Below, piece after piece: positions 22,929 to 33,196 of a stretch of DNA of 64,000 nt. The notes under the pieces are model-generated. The model was not told where the DNA came from, made no database searches, and was given only the letters and a program-made list of their open reading frames with translations. Origin of the DNA: Taxillus chinensis (taxonomy: Eukaryota; Streptophyta; Magnoliopsida; Santalales; Loranthaceae); the NCBI GenBank assembly GCA_023512835.1, contig CM042089.1, positions 49,685,004 through 49,749,003 of the forward strand. Direction: 5' to 3'. The number at the start of each line of letters is the position of its first letter. The stretch's first letter is position 1. Made by a program: the position numbers and the translations under genes.

Positions 22929-24443
22929 ATGGTGCACACAAGGAGAGCCCGCCAAGGAGAAGGCAGTCCTGAAGCCTCTGCCACCTCTATGCCTTCGGCA
23001 TTGAGAGACGCCGACACCATCTTCGTGGGGAATGTGCTTGATTGGGAGATCCTAGAGTCCTCCACCCTTGACCGGATCGAAGAAATTATGACCAAGCCGC
23101 AAGCGTTGGGACCGAGAAGGTTAGTATGCGCTCACGATGATTTGTATTACCCTGCCATGTTAGACTTTTATAATTCGAGTCTATGTCAATGAGGAAGATG
23201 ATGAGATAATTGTGGAAGTTCAAGGTGTCTTAATTTCTATTTCTCCTGCTATGTTGAGAGACTGCTTTGATCTGCCAAATCCCATGCATGCAAAGCCTGC
23301 GTTGACCTTAGGAGATTATGGTAGAGCTTTACAGTATAATAAAGAATTTGGGAAACGTCGGCAATTTACTAAAAATGGATTTCATGGAAAGTACCGTTGC
23401 CTTGCTAATTTGGTAGGGAGGTGCTTACTGTTACAGACTAGTGGCGTAGACTCAGTCCCTAAGTCCCATTTGGAGTTTATGTTTTGCATCGATCGTCAAT
23501 TACACATTGATTGGGCTGCTGAAATTTTTAAATTGTGGAAACGGGACATTCACAAATGTTTATATGGTCGACTACTTAGCATGCTTCGCAATATCAATAT
23601 GGTCATCTCGGTGCTCAAGTAGTCCCCACTATTTTCCCGGATAACCTTCGGTTACGAGTTCTCCATCCAGAGGGTGCCTTAGGAGTTAGCTACAAGGGCA
23701 AATGGGGAGATAGTATCCATGTCGCACCACAGCCTTCACGTCACAGCGTGCATATGGAGCGACCCACTGAGCAGTTTAGGGACACCTCCACGCCCATGAA
23801 TGCCCGACGACAGCACATCTTCCAGTTGATCGCCATGTACATGTAGTTCAATGTTCACAAGGAGGAAATCTACAATTTCTTCCAAGGTATCGGGCCAAGT
23901 TATCGGTGAAGTTGACGTTCTTAATCGGGCCTTCACTAATGGCCACATCACAAGACTTCACTGGATGAGCTGCTCGAGTACATCACTCAAGATCAACAAG
24001 CAACGTCTCATCCATCTGCCCGACCATGGGAAGCCCCGGGAGCCAACTCCTGCCGCTTCTTATGAAGACTTATGGAAGCAAACCGCTCAACTACAAGAGG
24101 CACAGCGGAAACCGTTCAGGAGATCGGGCTATCGAAGAAAAATCAAACTCTCATCCTCAAGGAGCAGAAGGAAGTCAAAGGGCTGCTTGGTAAAATCTGG
24201 AAAGCCCTGGGGAAAAAGAAGAAGAAAACTCCTACACCTCCTGTGGAGGATCCATTTGACGCACCGTCACCTCCGGTACAGCAGCACGCTGCACATAGCG
24301 AAGAGACACCGGAGTATCCCCAGTATCCGTAAGAAGCGGAGCCCTACACCGCTCCACCCTTCCCTCCAGCAGTTCCTATTTATTTCACACCACCAGCGGG
24401 GCCCCTCTTCACAGGCCCTAGTTCCCTTAATCCGGCCGTTGCA
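22929..24443 (+). pseudogene. Athila P third ORF, N-terminal and middle part
   Basis: The ATG at 22929 opens MVHTRRARQGEGSPEAS...LDFYNS; a one-base shift near 23175 moves to the frame of the next block (VQGVLISISPAM, FDLPN, FGKRRQFTKNGFHGKYRCLANLVGRCLLLQTSGVDSVP). This matches L at 54045-53743 and, more distantly, the Sirevirus third ORFs B and C. Further shifts occur near 23620 and 24050. The middle part has a Gln/Lys-rich stretch (QTAQLQEAQ, LKEQKEVKGLLGKIWKAL) likely to be helical. No signal peptide or clear membrane segment is seen. Function unknown; it sits where Athila elements carry an env-like ORF. Confidence 0.75.
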
Positions 24444-25244
24444 ATGGTGGTCTGGCGCATCATCGAAGCTCCCCAGGAAGATAACCTCGGGGCGCCCATC
24501 TATATTCATCTTCATCCGGCCCTCTCCACTGCTAATGCCACAGCTGCTTTTCAGCAGTTTACTTATGGAGACACCTTGCAAGCACGTTTTACACGTGATT
24601 CAGAAGTCTTCACGTCATCTTATTTGCAGCGTTTCCTAGCTGATGAGTACTTATCTTCCGATGACATTGACTTATTCTGCCGTACGATGCGACATGTGGT
24701 GGAGGCTGAGCCCAACGACTACCCTATGGCTCAGTATACCTCTATCATGCTGTGCGAGATATATGAGCAGCCGTTAGAGGAGTATATCTTCCGCCGGCGG
24801 ATGAATGGAGCAGCAGAAGGACATCGCTCTTGGCACCAGGTCCATGAGGTTCTTATACCGGTCCTCCTTGATCGACACTTTGTACTCTTGCAATTGGACC
24901 TGACTATGGGCCATGTCGTCCTTTATGACCCGAGCCAAGCCCATGGGTTTTCCACACGAAAGAAGAAGCTTGTCCATGGTTTCTTGAAAAAAATAAAAAA
25001 CGCACTCAGAAAAGAAGGGCTATTTTCATCCAAGTTTCCTCTGGTGCACTTTAATGAAATGGAGCTTCCCCAACAACCTAATCAATTCAGTTGTGGGATT
25101 TTTGTCTGCTATTATTTGATAGCTCTGTTACAGCATAAGGATACTTGGGCACTCACAGGAGAAACCTCGGCTGACTTTGTTGCACGTCTTAGAAGAATGG
25201 TGGCCCATGTTATCTTCTACTATAGTGTTCCCACCAACCGGTAA
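24444..25244 (+). CDS. ULP1/C48-like cysteine protease domain of Athila P third ORF
   Basis: A 266-residue open stretch ends the third ORF. Residues 141-163 read LLDRHFVLLQLDL then VVLYDPS, and residues 210-220 read QQPNQFSCGIF, giving His145, Asp162, Gln211 and Cys217. This matches the His-Asp-Gln-Cys arrangement and the QPN..xCGI signature of ULP1-type (C48) peptidases, which cleave SUMO or related conjugates. All four residues are intact while pol is broken. The ATG used here is probably internal: comparison with L suggests the domain was fused to the N-terminal part, with a frameshift near 24470. Activity and substrate are unknown. Confidence 0.7.
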   Translation: MVVWRIIEAPQEDNLGAPIYIHLHPALSTANATAAFQQFTYGDTLQARFTRDSEVFTSSYLQRFLADEYLSSDDIDLFCRTMRHVVEAEPNDYPMAQYTSIMLCEIYEQPLEEYIFRRRMNGAAEGHRSWHQVHEVLIPVLLDRHFVLLQLDLTMGHVVLYDPSQAHGFSTRKKKLVHGFLKKIKNALRKEGLFSSKFPLVHFNEMELPQQPNQFSCGIFVCYYLIALLQHKDTWALTGETSADFVARLRRMVAHVIFYYSVPTNR

Positions 25245-26608
25245 CGGTCTTCTACTTTTTTCCTTTTCCCATGCTCTGAGGGCATCGCATCATTTAAGTG
25301 TGGGGGGGGGGGGGGTTTCCCTTGAACCGGTTGTTTGTTTGTTTGCATGAATGTTTCATTGTTCTTTTATGTTTTTGCTGTGCATGTATGTTTTGCCTGT
25401 GAGGTGCATGGCTACCAAGGTATGACGATTGTGGTTAACTATATTGACCACTTTAGTATCTTGTTGTGATAAAGATGTTTCAATTGTTAAGGTGTGTTAT
25501 AAGTTAGTTAAGCATGTCTTTACTTTTTGTATGATATCACCATGATTTTGGAGCTGACATTTGAATAGTTCGCTGAGCATGTTATGATAGGATGAACTTT
25601 GTAAACCCTGAAGTGAAGTGCAGAATAGGCATATACTTTTTGAGAGCACCATTATCTTGCCTTTGAGTGTATTTTATGGGTTATTGGGTTCTCAATTTGC
25701 TCTTAATATTCATCACTAGCTATTTAATGGTTGGAGTTACTTAGGCATAAGAAGTACCTGTTCGTGCTCAGTGTTTGGTGTATGGTGTTAGTGATTCAAG
25801 TATTTCCGTTCCGTTTGTTTAAAAAAAAAACCCTAGGAAAAAAAAAGGGGGCTTGTGTGAGGACAATAGCAGAGTGAATAATCCATCAAGGGAGAGCATA
25901 AAATGCAACCTTGTAAGGTTATTACTAAAAAGAAGTGCCAATAAAAAAAACAAAAACAAAACAAAAACAAAAACAAAAACAGAAAAAAAAAATTGTTTGC
26001 TAGAATAAAAGCCACAATGGCTTACTGTTTATATGTGTTTTTGTTTTCGTGTTGCAGCCATAATGGCTAAGCTGTTTTGCTGTGCAATTTGTGTCACAAA
26101 TGTGAGCTTAAATCTTTAGCTCCAAGTATTTATCAGTAAGTAGAATAGCGTGTGTGTTTTCCTTGACGAGCACAATGGGGATCTCTCATGTTTACTTGGC
26201 AAAAACTTAATCAATAGCTAGTAGTGGGTGTAAGAGTAAACCCTTAGTTGTTAGGCATTGATAGTAGGGCCTGAGAGGAGAGAAAAGAAAGCTATAGTTG
26301 AGTGAGGCTGCTCTAACCTTCGTGAGGACTTTCAGGGGGAGCTAAGTTCATTTTATCCTTGCATGTTTGCTTCTGTCTGAACTGTTAGTAACGATATTAC
26401 ATGGTTGTTGGACTTGATAGTAAGGGTATGTTTCGATTAACTTATAATTCATTTTTAGCTATTGGAATGTCTACTTCATCATGATAGAATTGTATGCCTT
26501 GGGAAACAATGCCTCTCTTGTTTGTTCGTTTATTCGTTCTTTTCTGTTTGACTATGTGTTTATTTCTTTTTGCTTGAGGACAAGCAAAGGTTCAAGTATG
26601 GGGGAATT
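25245..26608 (+). other. Athila P 3' untranslated region and polypurine tract
   Basis: Noncoding. It has a G run at about 25303-25315, an A-rich stretch with caaaaa repeats at about 25943-25992, and no ORF of note. The tract gtatgggggaatt (about 26597-26608) abuts the 3' LTR and serves as polypurine tract. The homologous region of L is 50484-52003. Confidence 0.75.
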
Positions 26609-28125
26609 TGATAATGTGCATTTATGTCGTTATCCTAGACCTTATATAGGGTGTTTTAGCGTGTGTTTTGTCTCTATTTGCATGATATTTTCCACATATT
26701 TGCTCTAACCCCTAGGAAGACCATGTCTGGTGTATAGTGGTACTTTTTGAGTGTTTTTGGCAAGTTTTGGAGCAACCTTTTCCCACACACTTTGGCTAGA
26801 TCACTCCATCAACTCACGAGGAAGCTATAGGAAGAAGATGGAAGCAAAATGAAGGCAAAATCAAGGTGCATGTGAAAAGCTTTCTCACGTGCATTCTCAC
26901 GTGCAAGGATTTTATTGCATGGATGCCTTCTATAACTCAAGAGGAAGCTTTAGAGCAAATTTGAGTCAAATTGGAGCTGCACGTGAAAATGGTCTTCTCA
27001 CGTGCATTCTCACGTGCAAGCATTTTTAAGCTCCAAATGATGTGTTTTGTTGTTTTAATCATTTTCCTCTAAAGAACCGGGGTCAAATTTGGTGTAGTTT
27101 GAGTTTTATTTCGCCTAGAACGTCGACTAGTGTCACTAACCAAAACGACGTCGTTTTGGCTGCGACCACATTTATACTTAGGGCACACTTTTTGTAACCC
27201 TAATTTGACCCAGTAAAACCTATAAATAGGGGGCTTGGGAGGCATTGTAAAGCATCTTGAGTGGGAGACTCTGATCCGAGTTCCGAAAAGAGTCGTAGCC
27301 GTTGCTAAAAGATCGGATTATCCTTGGCAAGGAGTGATTTTAGGCAGAGACGCCGGAGTCTTGGAGGCCGGAGTCCTGGTTCATCTTGGGGTCTTCCTTT
27401 ATTGTCCTGGTATCGTAATCATGTTCTTTCTTGTAATTGTTATTGCTTTCGTCATGATTATGGAGTAGTTGTATTAGTCTAGGGGAGCAATGTAGCCCCC
27501 AATAAATTGTATTCGGCTCGGTTATGGTTGTTCAATAAAATAGAATTCAGTTCTTGTTTAATTCACTTGCTTGTATGGAAATGCCTAGTTTATGCATAAT
27601 TAGGTAATCTTAGCCCTTGTCTAGGGTGGAACACTAGTGAATTAGATTTAATATTGCATGATGGACCAAGTCTGCAACTATTAGATTGTTTATCTACCTT
27701 GATCACTTTTATTCACATGGACCAAATGGGATAAAAGCCTTAAATCTATCTTAGCATGGACCAAATGTAAGATAGGTAGGAGATAATCAACAGGAACATG
27801 AACTAGAATATAAATCAAGAACAAGAGCCATAACTAGACTATTACAATCGATTGGGTGGTAAACATTGTGACCCTAGATCCTTAATCACTGAAATTTCAA
27901 TACCAATAGCTTGCCAACATTCTGATTTAATCATTTTTCGTTCAAACTATTTGTACAACAAAAATCAATTGTCCAGACATAAAATCAACTTATTAGCTTA
28001 GTGCTTGCTGCTTAACAGCATTAGCTACCTCCCTGTGGGTTCGACAACCGGAGTCTTAATACTCCATTTTATTACTTGACCAGTACACTTGCTGCAAAAC
28101 CTATAGACACAACTTTTATTGATCA
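26609..28125 (+). repeat. 3' LTR of Athila P (1517 bp)
   Basis: TGATAATG...TTGATCA, collinear with the 5' LTR along its whole length with roughly 35 differences by eye, mostly transitions and densest in the first 160 bp. It contains the same G-box clusters, palindrome and TATA box. It is followed by the cctaa duplication. Confidence 0.95.
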
Positions 28126-28176
28126 CCTAAAGGGGGGTGAGTAGGCTCTAATTGAAATGTCTTTACTCGTCTCTGG
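28126..28176 (-). repeat. Sirevirus B 5' LTR, second piece
   Basis: cctaa plus aggggggtgagtaggctc continues the LTR interrupted at 14750 and aligns with 36891-36950 of LTR D. It ends in tctgg, the left target-site duplication of solo LTR M. Confidence 0.82.
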
Positions 28177-29110
28177 TGTCATCACCCGGTGCCGTCCGGG
28201 CTTGTGACTGGCTTGAGATTACTCCTTTTGATGGAGATTTGGTCATTGAGCCATCATTGCCATAGCTCACACAAAACCAAAAAGAGAGATAAAAGAAACA
28301 GAGTTGGTGTAAAGACTCGTATTTGGGTAGTTTTGAGAGAGTCATTCTGTGGGAATGTAACTATCTGGACGGTAGTGTAGCCGTCGATGCGAGCATTTTG
28401 ACTGTACTTGGGCCCGATTTCGAGTCGGGGCCCCGTTTGACCCGATTGTTGACTTTTTGGGGTTTATTGGTTGACTTTGCGTTTGAGCAGTCATTTGAGT
28501 GTGATAATATCTAAACAGTGTTGTGCTCGTTATTTCGAGCGTTTTGACAGTAATTTGACTCAATTTGGAGTTCGTGACCTCGGGAGGTCAATTATTGCAT
28601 TCGGGTCAATTATTGCTGGGAGGCCAATTATTTCCAATTATTGCTGGGAGGCCAATTATTGGCAACGGTATATATATAATTAAGAACTGCCTTATCTCTT
28701 TAATTTCCAATTATTGGTGCGTGCGTGTTTGAGCAAGAGAGAGAGAGAGAGAGAGAAGGTGAAGAGCGTGAAGAGCTTTCTTGGTGATTTTGGGGCGATT
28801 GGAGCTCGTGGATCGCAAAGAATCTTCCAGGTAGGTGATTCTAACTCCTTATATGATTCATAGTAGGCTTAGCATGCTTAATTTGGGTGAAATCATGGAA
28901 TTTGGGGGTGAACCTTAAGATTTGGGGGAAACCCAATTTTTGGTTGAATCTTCCGATTTAAATGCATAAAAGAGGTATTTCGTTGATTACATGAAATTTA
29001 GAGTTATTTAAGACGTGTAATGGGGTGTATATCAAAATAAATGTGTTTATGAGTGTTTGGGGTTCGTTGGGTTGCCGTTAGTTGAGAAAATTGGCAAAAA
29101 CGACGATGAA

Positions 29111-29306
29111 CAAGTGTTTTTCCTGGGACTAAGTGAATAGTATTTCCGGGACTAAGTGAACAGTGTTTTTCCGGGACTAAGTGAATAGTGTTTCCGGGAC
29201 TAAGTGAATAGTGTTTTTCCGGGACTAAGTGAACAAGTGTTTCCGGGACTAAGTGAATAGTGTTTCCGGGACTAAGTGAACATGTTTTTTCTGGGACTAA
29301 GTGAAT
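29111..29306 (+). repeat. Tandem array, about 24-26-bp unit, in LTR H
   Basis: Eight copies of a unit around tccgggactaagtgaatagtg, varying in the length of the t run and in the end (gaacag, gaatag, gaacaag). It lies inside the predicted intron of H. Confidence 0.85.
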
Positions 29307-29310
29307 TAGT

Positions 29311-29520
29311 CCGGATCAGTAGTCCGGAGGAATTAGTCCGGATCAGTAGTCCGGAGGAATTAGTCCGGATCAGTAGTCCGGAGTAGTTAGTCCGGAGGAA
29401 TTAGTCCGGATCAGTAGTCCGGAGGAATTAGTCCGGATCAGTAGTCCGGAGGAATTAGTCCGGATCAGTAGTCCGGAGTAGTTAGTCCGGAGGAATTGGT
29501 CCGGATTAGTAGTCCGTAGT
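29311..29520 (+). repeat. Tandem array, 27-bp unit with 95-bp higher order, in LTR H
   Basis: The unit ccggatcagtagtccggagg plus aattagt repeats in the pattern 27, 27, 41 bases, twice, followed by a degenerate copy. The 41-base member carries an extra agtagttagtccgg. Units contain the short palindrome tccgga. Confidence 0.85.
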
Positions 29521-29702
29521 AGTCAGTCCGCAGGAGTGGAACAGTAGTTCCGTAGCATCGTCCCAGGGAGTGGAACAAGTAGTTCCGTAGTAGTCGGTCC
29601 GCAAGAGTGGAACAGTGAGTTCCGTAGCATTAGTCCGCAGACATCAAATCCGTGGAAGTGAAACAAGTGTTCGCTGCAGCTGCAACCGCATCGCACCTGG
29701 AC

Positions 29703-29766
29703 ATTTACATTGTAAACCATTATGCCTCTCCACACTTAAGTATTATACTTAAGTTACAATGTAAAT
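29703..29766. other. Conserved hairpin in LTR H
   Basis: atttacattgtaa (29703-29715) and ttacaatgtaaat (29754-29766) are perfect 13-bp inverted arms with a 38-bp loop that itself has cttaag arms. The same arms occur in G (7182-7194, 7221-7233) and J (5588-5600, 5639-5651) with divergent loops. Confidence 0.8.
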
Positions 29767-31143
29767 AACGAAATACCCTCCATTTGGATTCAAAGAAAAA
29801 TACTAGAAAAATTAATTCCCATTATTTCAAAATGTGAAATTTGGGATTTAGTGTAAAATCTCGGAAAAACCCAAAAGTTCGTAGTGGTGAATTTTTGGAA
29901 AGTGGGGTTAGACATCTCAGAAAAATCCCCAAAAAATCAGATTATCTTATTTATGCTATGGGAACCCAATGCCGGGACTTTTGATTTCAAGAAAATAGCT
30001 GCTATGGGTACTTCCTTCATAAATCAAGGATTGAGGATTTACTTGTGGAGACTGGCTACAGTTCCAAAGGAAATGTCGAGAATGACATGCCATACAAATG
30101 TTAGTATGTTGGTGTGAGGTATTGGGGCATGGACTCCGTGACTTGTTTGGGTTCTCACCGTGATGCACCAATGGTGCTATGTGGTTGACGTGGCAGGCAT
30201 ATGCACCGATGGCAGGCCCGTGTGGCGAGCGTGGGCCGGGCATATTGCGCCGTGGACAGGCTAAGGCCCGAGTTGAGCCGTTGAGCTCGTGGAGCTAGGG
30301 CCGAGTGCCCCGAGACGGGATCCCATGGAGGATTGTGGACAAGTTGTCCCGATGTTTGTTCGCAGTCGAGTCCTGATGATTGTGCACACTACACGGTGCA
30401 CGAGTACACTGAGCATATAGTATAGACTTATATGTGTTGCATGATGTGGAGTGTTAGGGTCACCTACTAAGCTTGTCGCTCACCCCTACTTGTTGCTTAC
30501 CCTTTTCAGGTGTGACCCAAGACTAGTGGAGGACTTTCTTCCAGGAGGACGCCCACTACTCTGATGTATGATACAGTTATATTCTGTATTGTTTTATGTG
30601 ATATCCCGGACATGGGTCCGTGGACAGTTGTATTTGCATACTGTATGATGTGAGGCCTGTATGACTGTTTGACTCTTTGTATGCATGATGATATATGGGA
30701 AAGTACAGGATTACCCTTGATGTATGATCTGTACAGATTGCATATTTGAGACAAGCACCGCGGTGTAGTCTCTATTGGTGCTAGTCACCAACCCCTTGAC
30801 CTTTCGGGTGCGGGCAAGGGAAGTCATGTACCCGGTTCCGGGTTCCCTGGAATTCCGGGGCGTGACAGTTGGCACCAAACAAAGATGAAGGTGTGTTTGG
30901 CCACCTAGGAGGGTCTACGGTTCTAGAGAAAAGGTTCGGGAGTCGGTTACTGTGGGGAAGGAAGAATAGGCTCTTGCACCCCAACAGTGCCCAAAATTGG
31001 TACCTAGTCTTTGTCTATGGGTGTCTGCTTATTTTAATTTCCCTTTTGTTTCTTTTTATTTCATTGTAAAAATTATGGCTGGTTGGCTTAGAAAATGAAT
31101 GTCATTCTTTTGTTTTATCGAGAAAAACATAAAGAAAGCCAGT

Positions 31144-31420
31144 AGCATGAAGAGCACAGCATGGAGCTCGGATTCATTACCACAGTTTGTGTTGGCCAAG
31201 TGGTGAAGATATAAGCAATAGGACTTAATCTCACAGCCACAGGAGCCTAGGTTTATTTAAAGAGAATTTGGGGTTTTTAAAAAATGAGAGAGTACATGGC
31301 CTGGTATTGTGAAGAGCACGCTATGAAGCTCAGATTCACTCCCAGACTCAATATTGTTGGCCAAGTGGCAAGGATATGAGCATAAAAAGCTCAATCCCAC
31401 GGCCACCGGGCCTTTGAAAA
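31144..31420 (-). repeat. Imperfect direct duplication (about 161-bp spacing) in LTR M
   Basis: Two copies share tgaagagcac, gctcggattca/gctcagattca, gttggccaagtgg and cac(a/g)gccac, one at about 31148-31252 and one at about 31309-31412. They are diverged and lie in the noncoding part of M. Confidence 0.65.
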
Positions 31421-31959
31421 CGTTTTGTTGTATTTTTGAATAAAAAGTTGAGATTTTGGTGTAGTGATTGATGAATGTAAGATAAGAGGGGAATAAAACC
31501 TGGAAATCAAGCTTGATGTTCCTGCTAGTTTCACTCCTCTTTGACTGCTTGAGGGACGTGGAGACAAAATCCAACAAGGATGGTGGAGGACGTCTTCTTC
31601 AGCTCCGTTCAGCAAAGTCTGCTAAATATTTGGGCCTTCTCCCTCAAAGCTCTCTATGCTGTTAGTCTCCAAAAAATATCGGTCCCCCCTAGAAATGGGT
31701 AATGCCTCCTTTTTATAGAGTTTGAAGAGGGAACAGCCGCCCAACTTGGAACTTGGTGAATTTAATGATGTGTTCTTTGGAGTTCCCATGCGTTGACAGC
31801 AAGTTTCAAGAACGACATATGCATTTACGAGGTTGAAACGAGTTCCCAGGTATTAAACACGTGTTTCGACCGTTTAAAAAATCAATTCCGTAGCGTTTGC
31901 TTTACTGTGCAATTAAAAGAAAGGTGAAAACAACGTCGTTTGGAGTTTTTCAGCCGAAG

Positions 31960-32945
31960 CCTGTAAGGTCGAAGGTCGCGTGGCTGCCTCGCGGGGTCGA
32001 AGGTCGCCACCGGGGGGCTTCGAAGGTTGCGGGGTTGAAGATCGAGAGCGCTTCGAAGGATCGGAGGTTGCAGGTGAGGGTTGCTTCGAAGGGTCGAAGG
32101 CTGTAGGGTGCTTCGAAGATCGAAGGCTGTAGCTGAAGATTGCTTCGAAGGATTGAAGATCACTGAAGGTTAGGGATCGAAGGTTGCAGCTACCTCGAAG
32201 GGTCGAAGGTTACAGCTGAAGGTTGCCTCGAAGGTCGTAGGTCGGAGGTTGGAGGCTGCCTCGAAGGTCGTAGCTGAAGGCTGCCTCGAAGGATCGACGG
32301 TTGCAGCTGCCTCGAAGGGTCGAAGGTTACAGCTGAAGGTTGCCTTGAAGGGTTAAAGACTGTAGCCTGTCTCGAAGGGTCGAAGGTCGTAGGCTGTCTC
32401 GAAGGGTCGAAGGTTGAGACTACGAGACTACGGGGCTTCGGGTGTGAGTACTGCGAGTCTTCGAGGCTGACTGCTGTGAGTGTGTGATTGCGAGGCTTTG
32501 ACTACGAGGCTGACTGCGAGGATTCGAGGCTGGGTGGTGCGGGTGCAGCCAAGGGACCCGTGAGCTTCGAGGCTGAGTGCTTTGGGTGCAGGCTGGGACT
32601 GCGAGCTTCGAGGCTGAGTTGGACTACGGGGCTTCGAGGCAAGGCTGCGGGTCTGTGCCTGCGAGTCTTTGAGGCTGAGCTGGACTACGAGTCTACGAGG
32701 CTGGGAGCTTCTAGTCTCAGCTGCGAGGCTTCGAGGCCGGAGTCTTGCAGTCGGCCGGGACTGCGAGCTTCGAGGCTGAGCTGGACTACGGGGCTTCGAG
32801 GCAAGGCTGCGGGTCTGTGCCTGCGAGTCTTCGAGGCTGAGCTGGACTACGGGTCTATGAGGCTGGGAGCTTCGAGTCTCAGCTGCGAGGCTTCGAGGCT
32901 GGGTGCTGCGGGTGCAGGCTGGGACTGCGAGCTTCGAGGCTGAGG
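31960..32945 (-). repeat. cttcgaagg / ttcgaggct arrays in LTR M
   Basis: 31960-32430 is built from short degenerate units around tcgaaggt(t/c)g(c/t)agctg. 32455-32945 is built from cgag(g/t)cttcgaggctg and contains a 162-164-bp higher-order duplication: gggactgcgag recurs at 32595, 32757 and 32921. The open frames seen on both strands are by-products of the repeat. E and O carry related arrays in the opposite orientation. Confidence 0.85.
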
Positions 32946-33196
32946 TCATAAATTCGCCTGAACTGTTTCTGGGGCATTGACCGTCTTTCCGCACATTTGA
33001 CTTTCCATGCCTAAGACTTTTTAGTCATAACTTCTTCATTTCAAGTCGGATTTGGGAACGGTCAAGTGTGTTGGTTTCCAAATTTCGTCCTCTATCCTTT
33101 GGTGTTGACCTTGGGACATTTTGAGATCCTTAAGAAATGACTTTCATTTTTGGATTTCTTGGCTGTGATCTGGCCCGGTCAAAATGGGGTCCAACA

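Larger units (their letters stand above)
14751..28125 (+). mobile_element. Complete Athila-type gypsy retrotransposon P (13.4 kb)
   Basis: Two near-identical LTRs (14751-16269, 26609-28125), target-site duplication cctaa, a tRNA-Asp-type PBS, gag, protease with a DLGAS site, RT with FMDD, RNase H and integrase define an Athila-like Ty3/gypsy element. A third ORF of about 770 codons follows pol. The coding region has several stops and frameshifts although the LTRs differ at only about 2-3 percent of positions by eye, so P is probably a recent insertion of a non-autonomous copy. It interrupts the Sirevirus B 5' LTR. Confidence 0.95.
28308..30867 (+). repeat. Tekay-family solo LTR H (2560 bp)
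   Basis: TGTAAAGACTCGTA...ggggcgtgaca flanked by gttgg on both sides (28303-28307, 30868-30872). The termini match LTR I (TGTAAGGACCCGTA...ggggcgtgaca), whose internal region identifies the family. It has a TATA-like tatatatataat near 28664, a (GA)n leader at 28737, donor-like gtaggt at 28831, acceptor-like ccttttcag ending 30509, two tandem arrays and a 13-bp-arm hairpin at 29703-29766. No internal sequence remains. Confidence 0.92.
28177..33196 (-). repeat. Solo LTR M (about 2.46 kb without the nested H), minus
   Basis: It is bounded by tctgg at 28172-28176 and 33197-33201. On the minus strand it starts TGTTGGACCCCATTTTGACC and ends CGGGTGATGACA, matching E (39427-41630) and O (45577-46242) along start, middle and end. 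No PBS, PPT or coding remnant is present, so it is a solo LTR. It holds an aaacaacgtcgttt near-palindrome at 31928, aaacacgtgttt at 31855 and a TATA-like ctctataaaa reading minus at 31720, plus cttcgaggct-type arrays. It is interrupted by H. Confidence 0.88.

Noticed and set aside
24444..25244. Capture of a host ULP1 gene only in P
   Set aside because: L carries the same domain at the same place and order, so it is part of the element family and not a one-off capture.
25303..25315. Run of about a dozen G as a possible G-quadruplex or functional site
   Set aside because: Single homopolymer, and the corresponding place in L is a C run on the same strand of the window (thus G on its coding strand); it may be real but run length is prone to sequencing error and no function can be argued.
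28177..28307. Possible host gene fragment between the Sirevirus LTR and LTR H
   Set aside because: The termini and tctgg duplication show that this is the end of solo LTR M interrupted by H.
29311..29520. Regular repeats resembling a CRISPR array
   Set aside because: The units are contiguous with no unique spacers, the surrounding DNA is a plant LTR, and no cas genes exist; it is a tandem minisatellite.
32428..32994. Open frames of up to 188 codons on both strands (Ser/Arg/Gln-rich on minus, Gly/Leu-rich on plus)
   Set aside because: They are products of cttcgaggct arrays in LTR M, open on both strands because the repeat lacks stops; no homologous domain.
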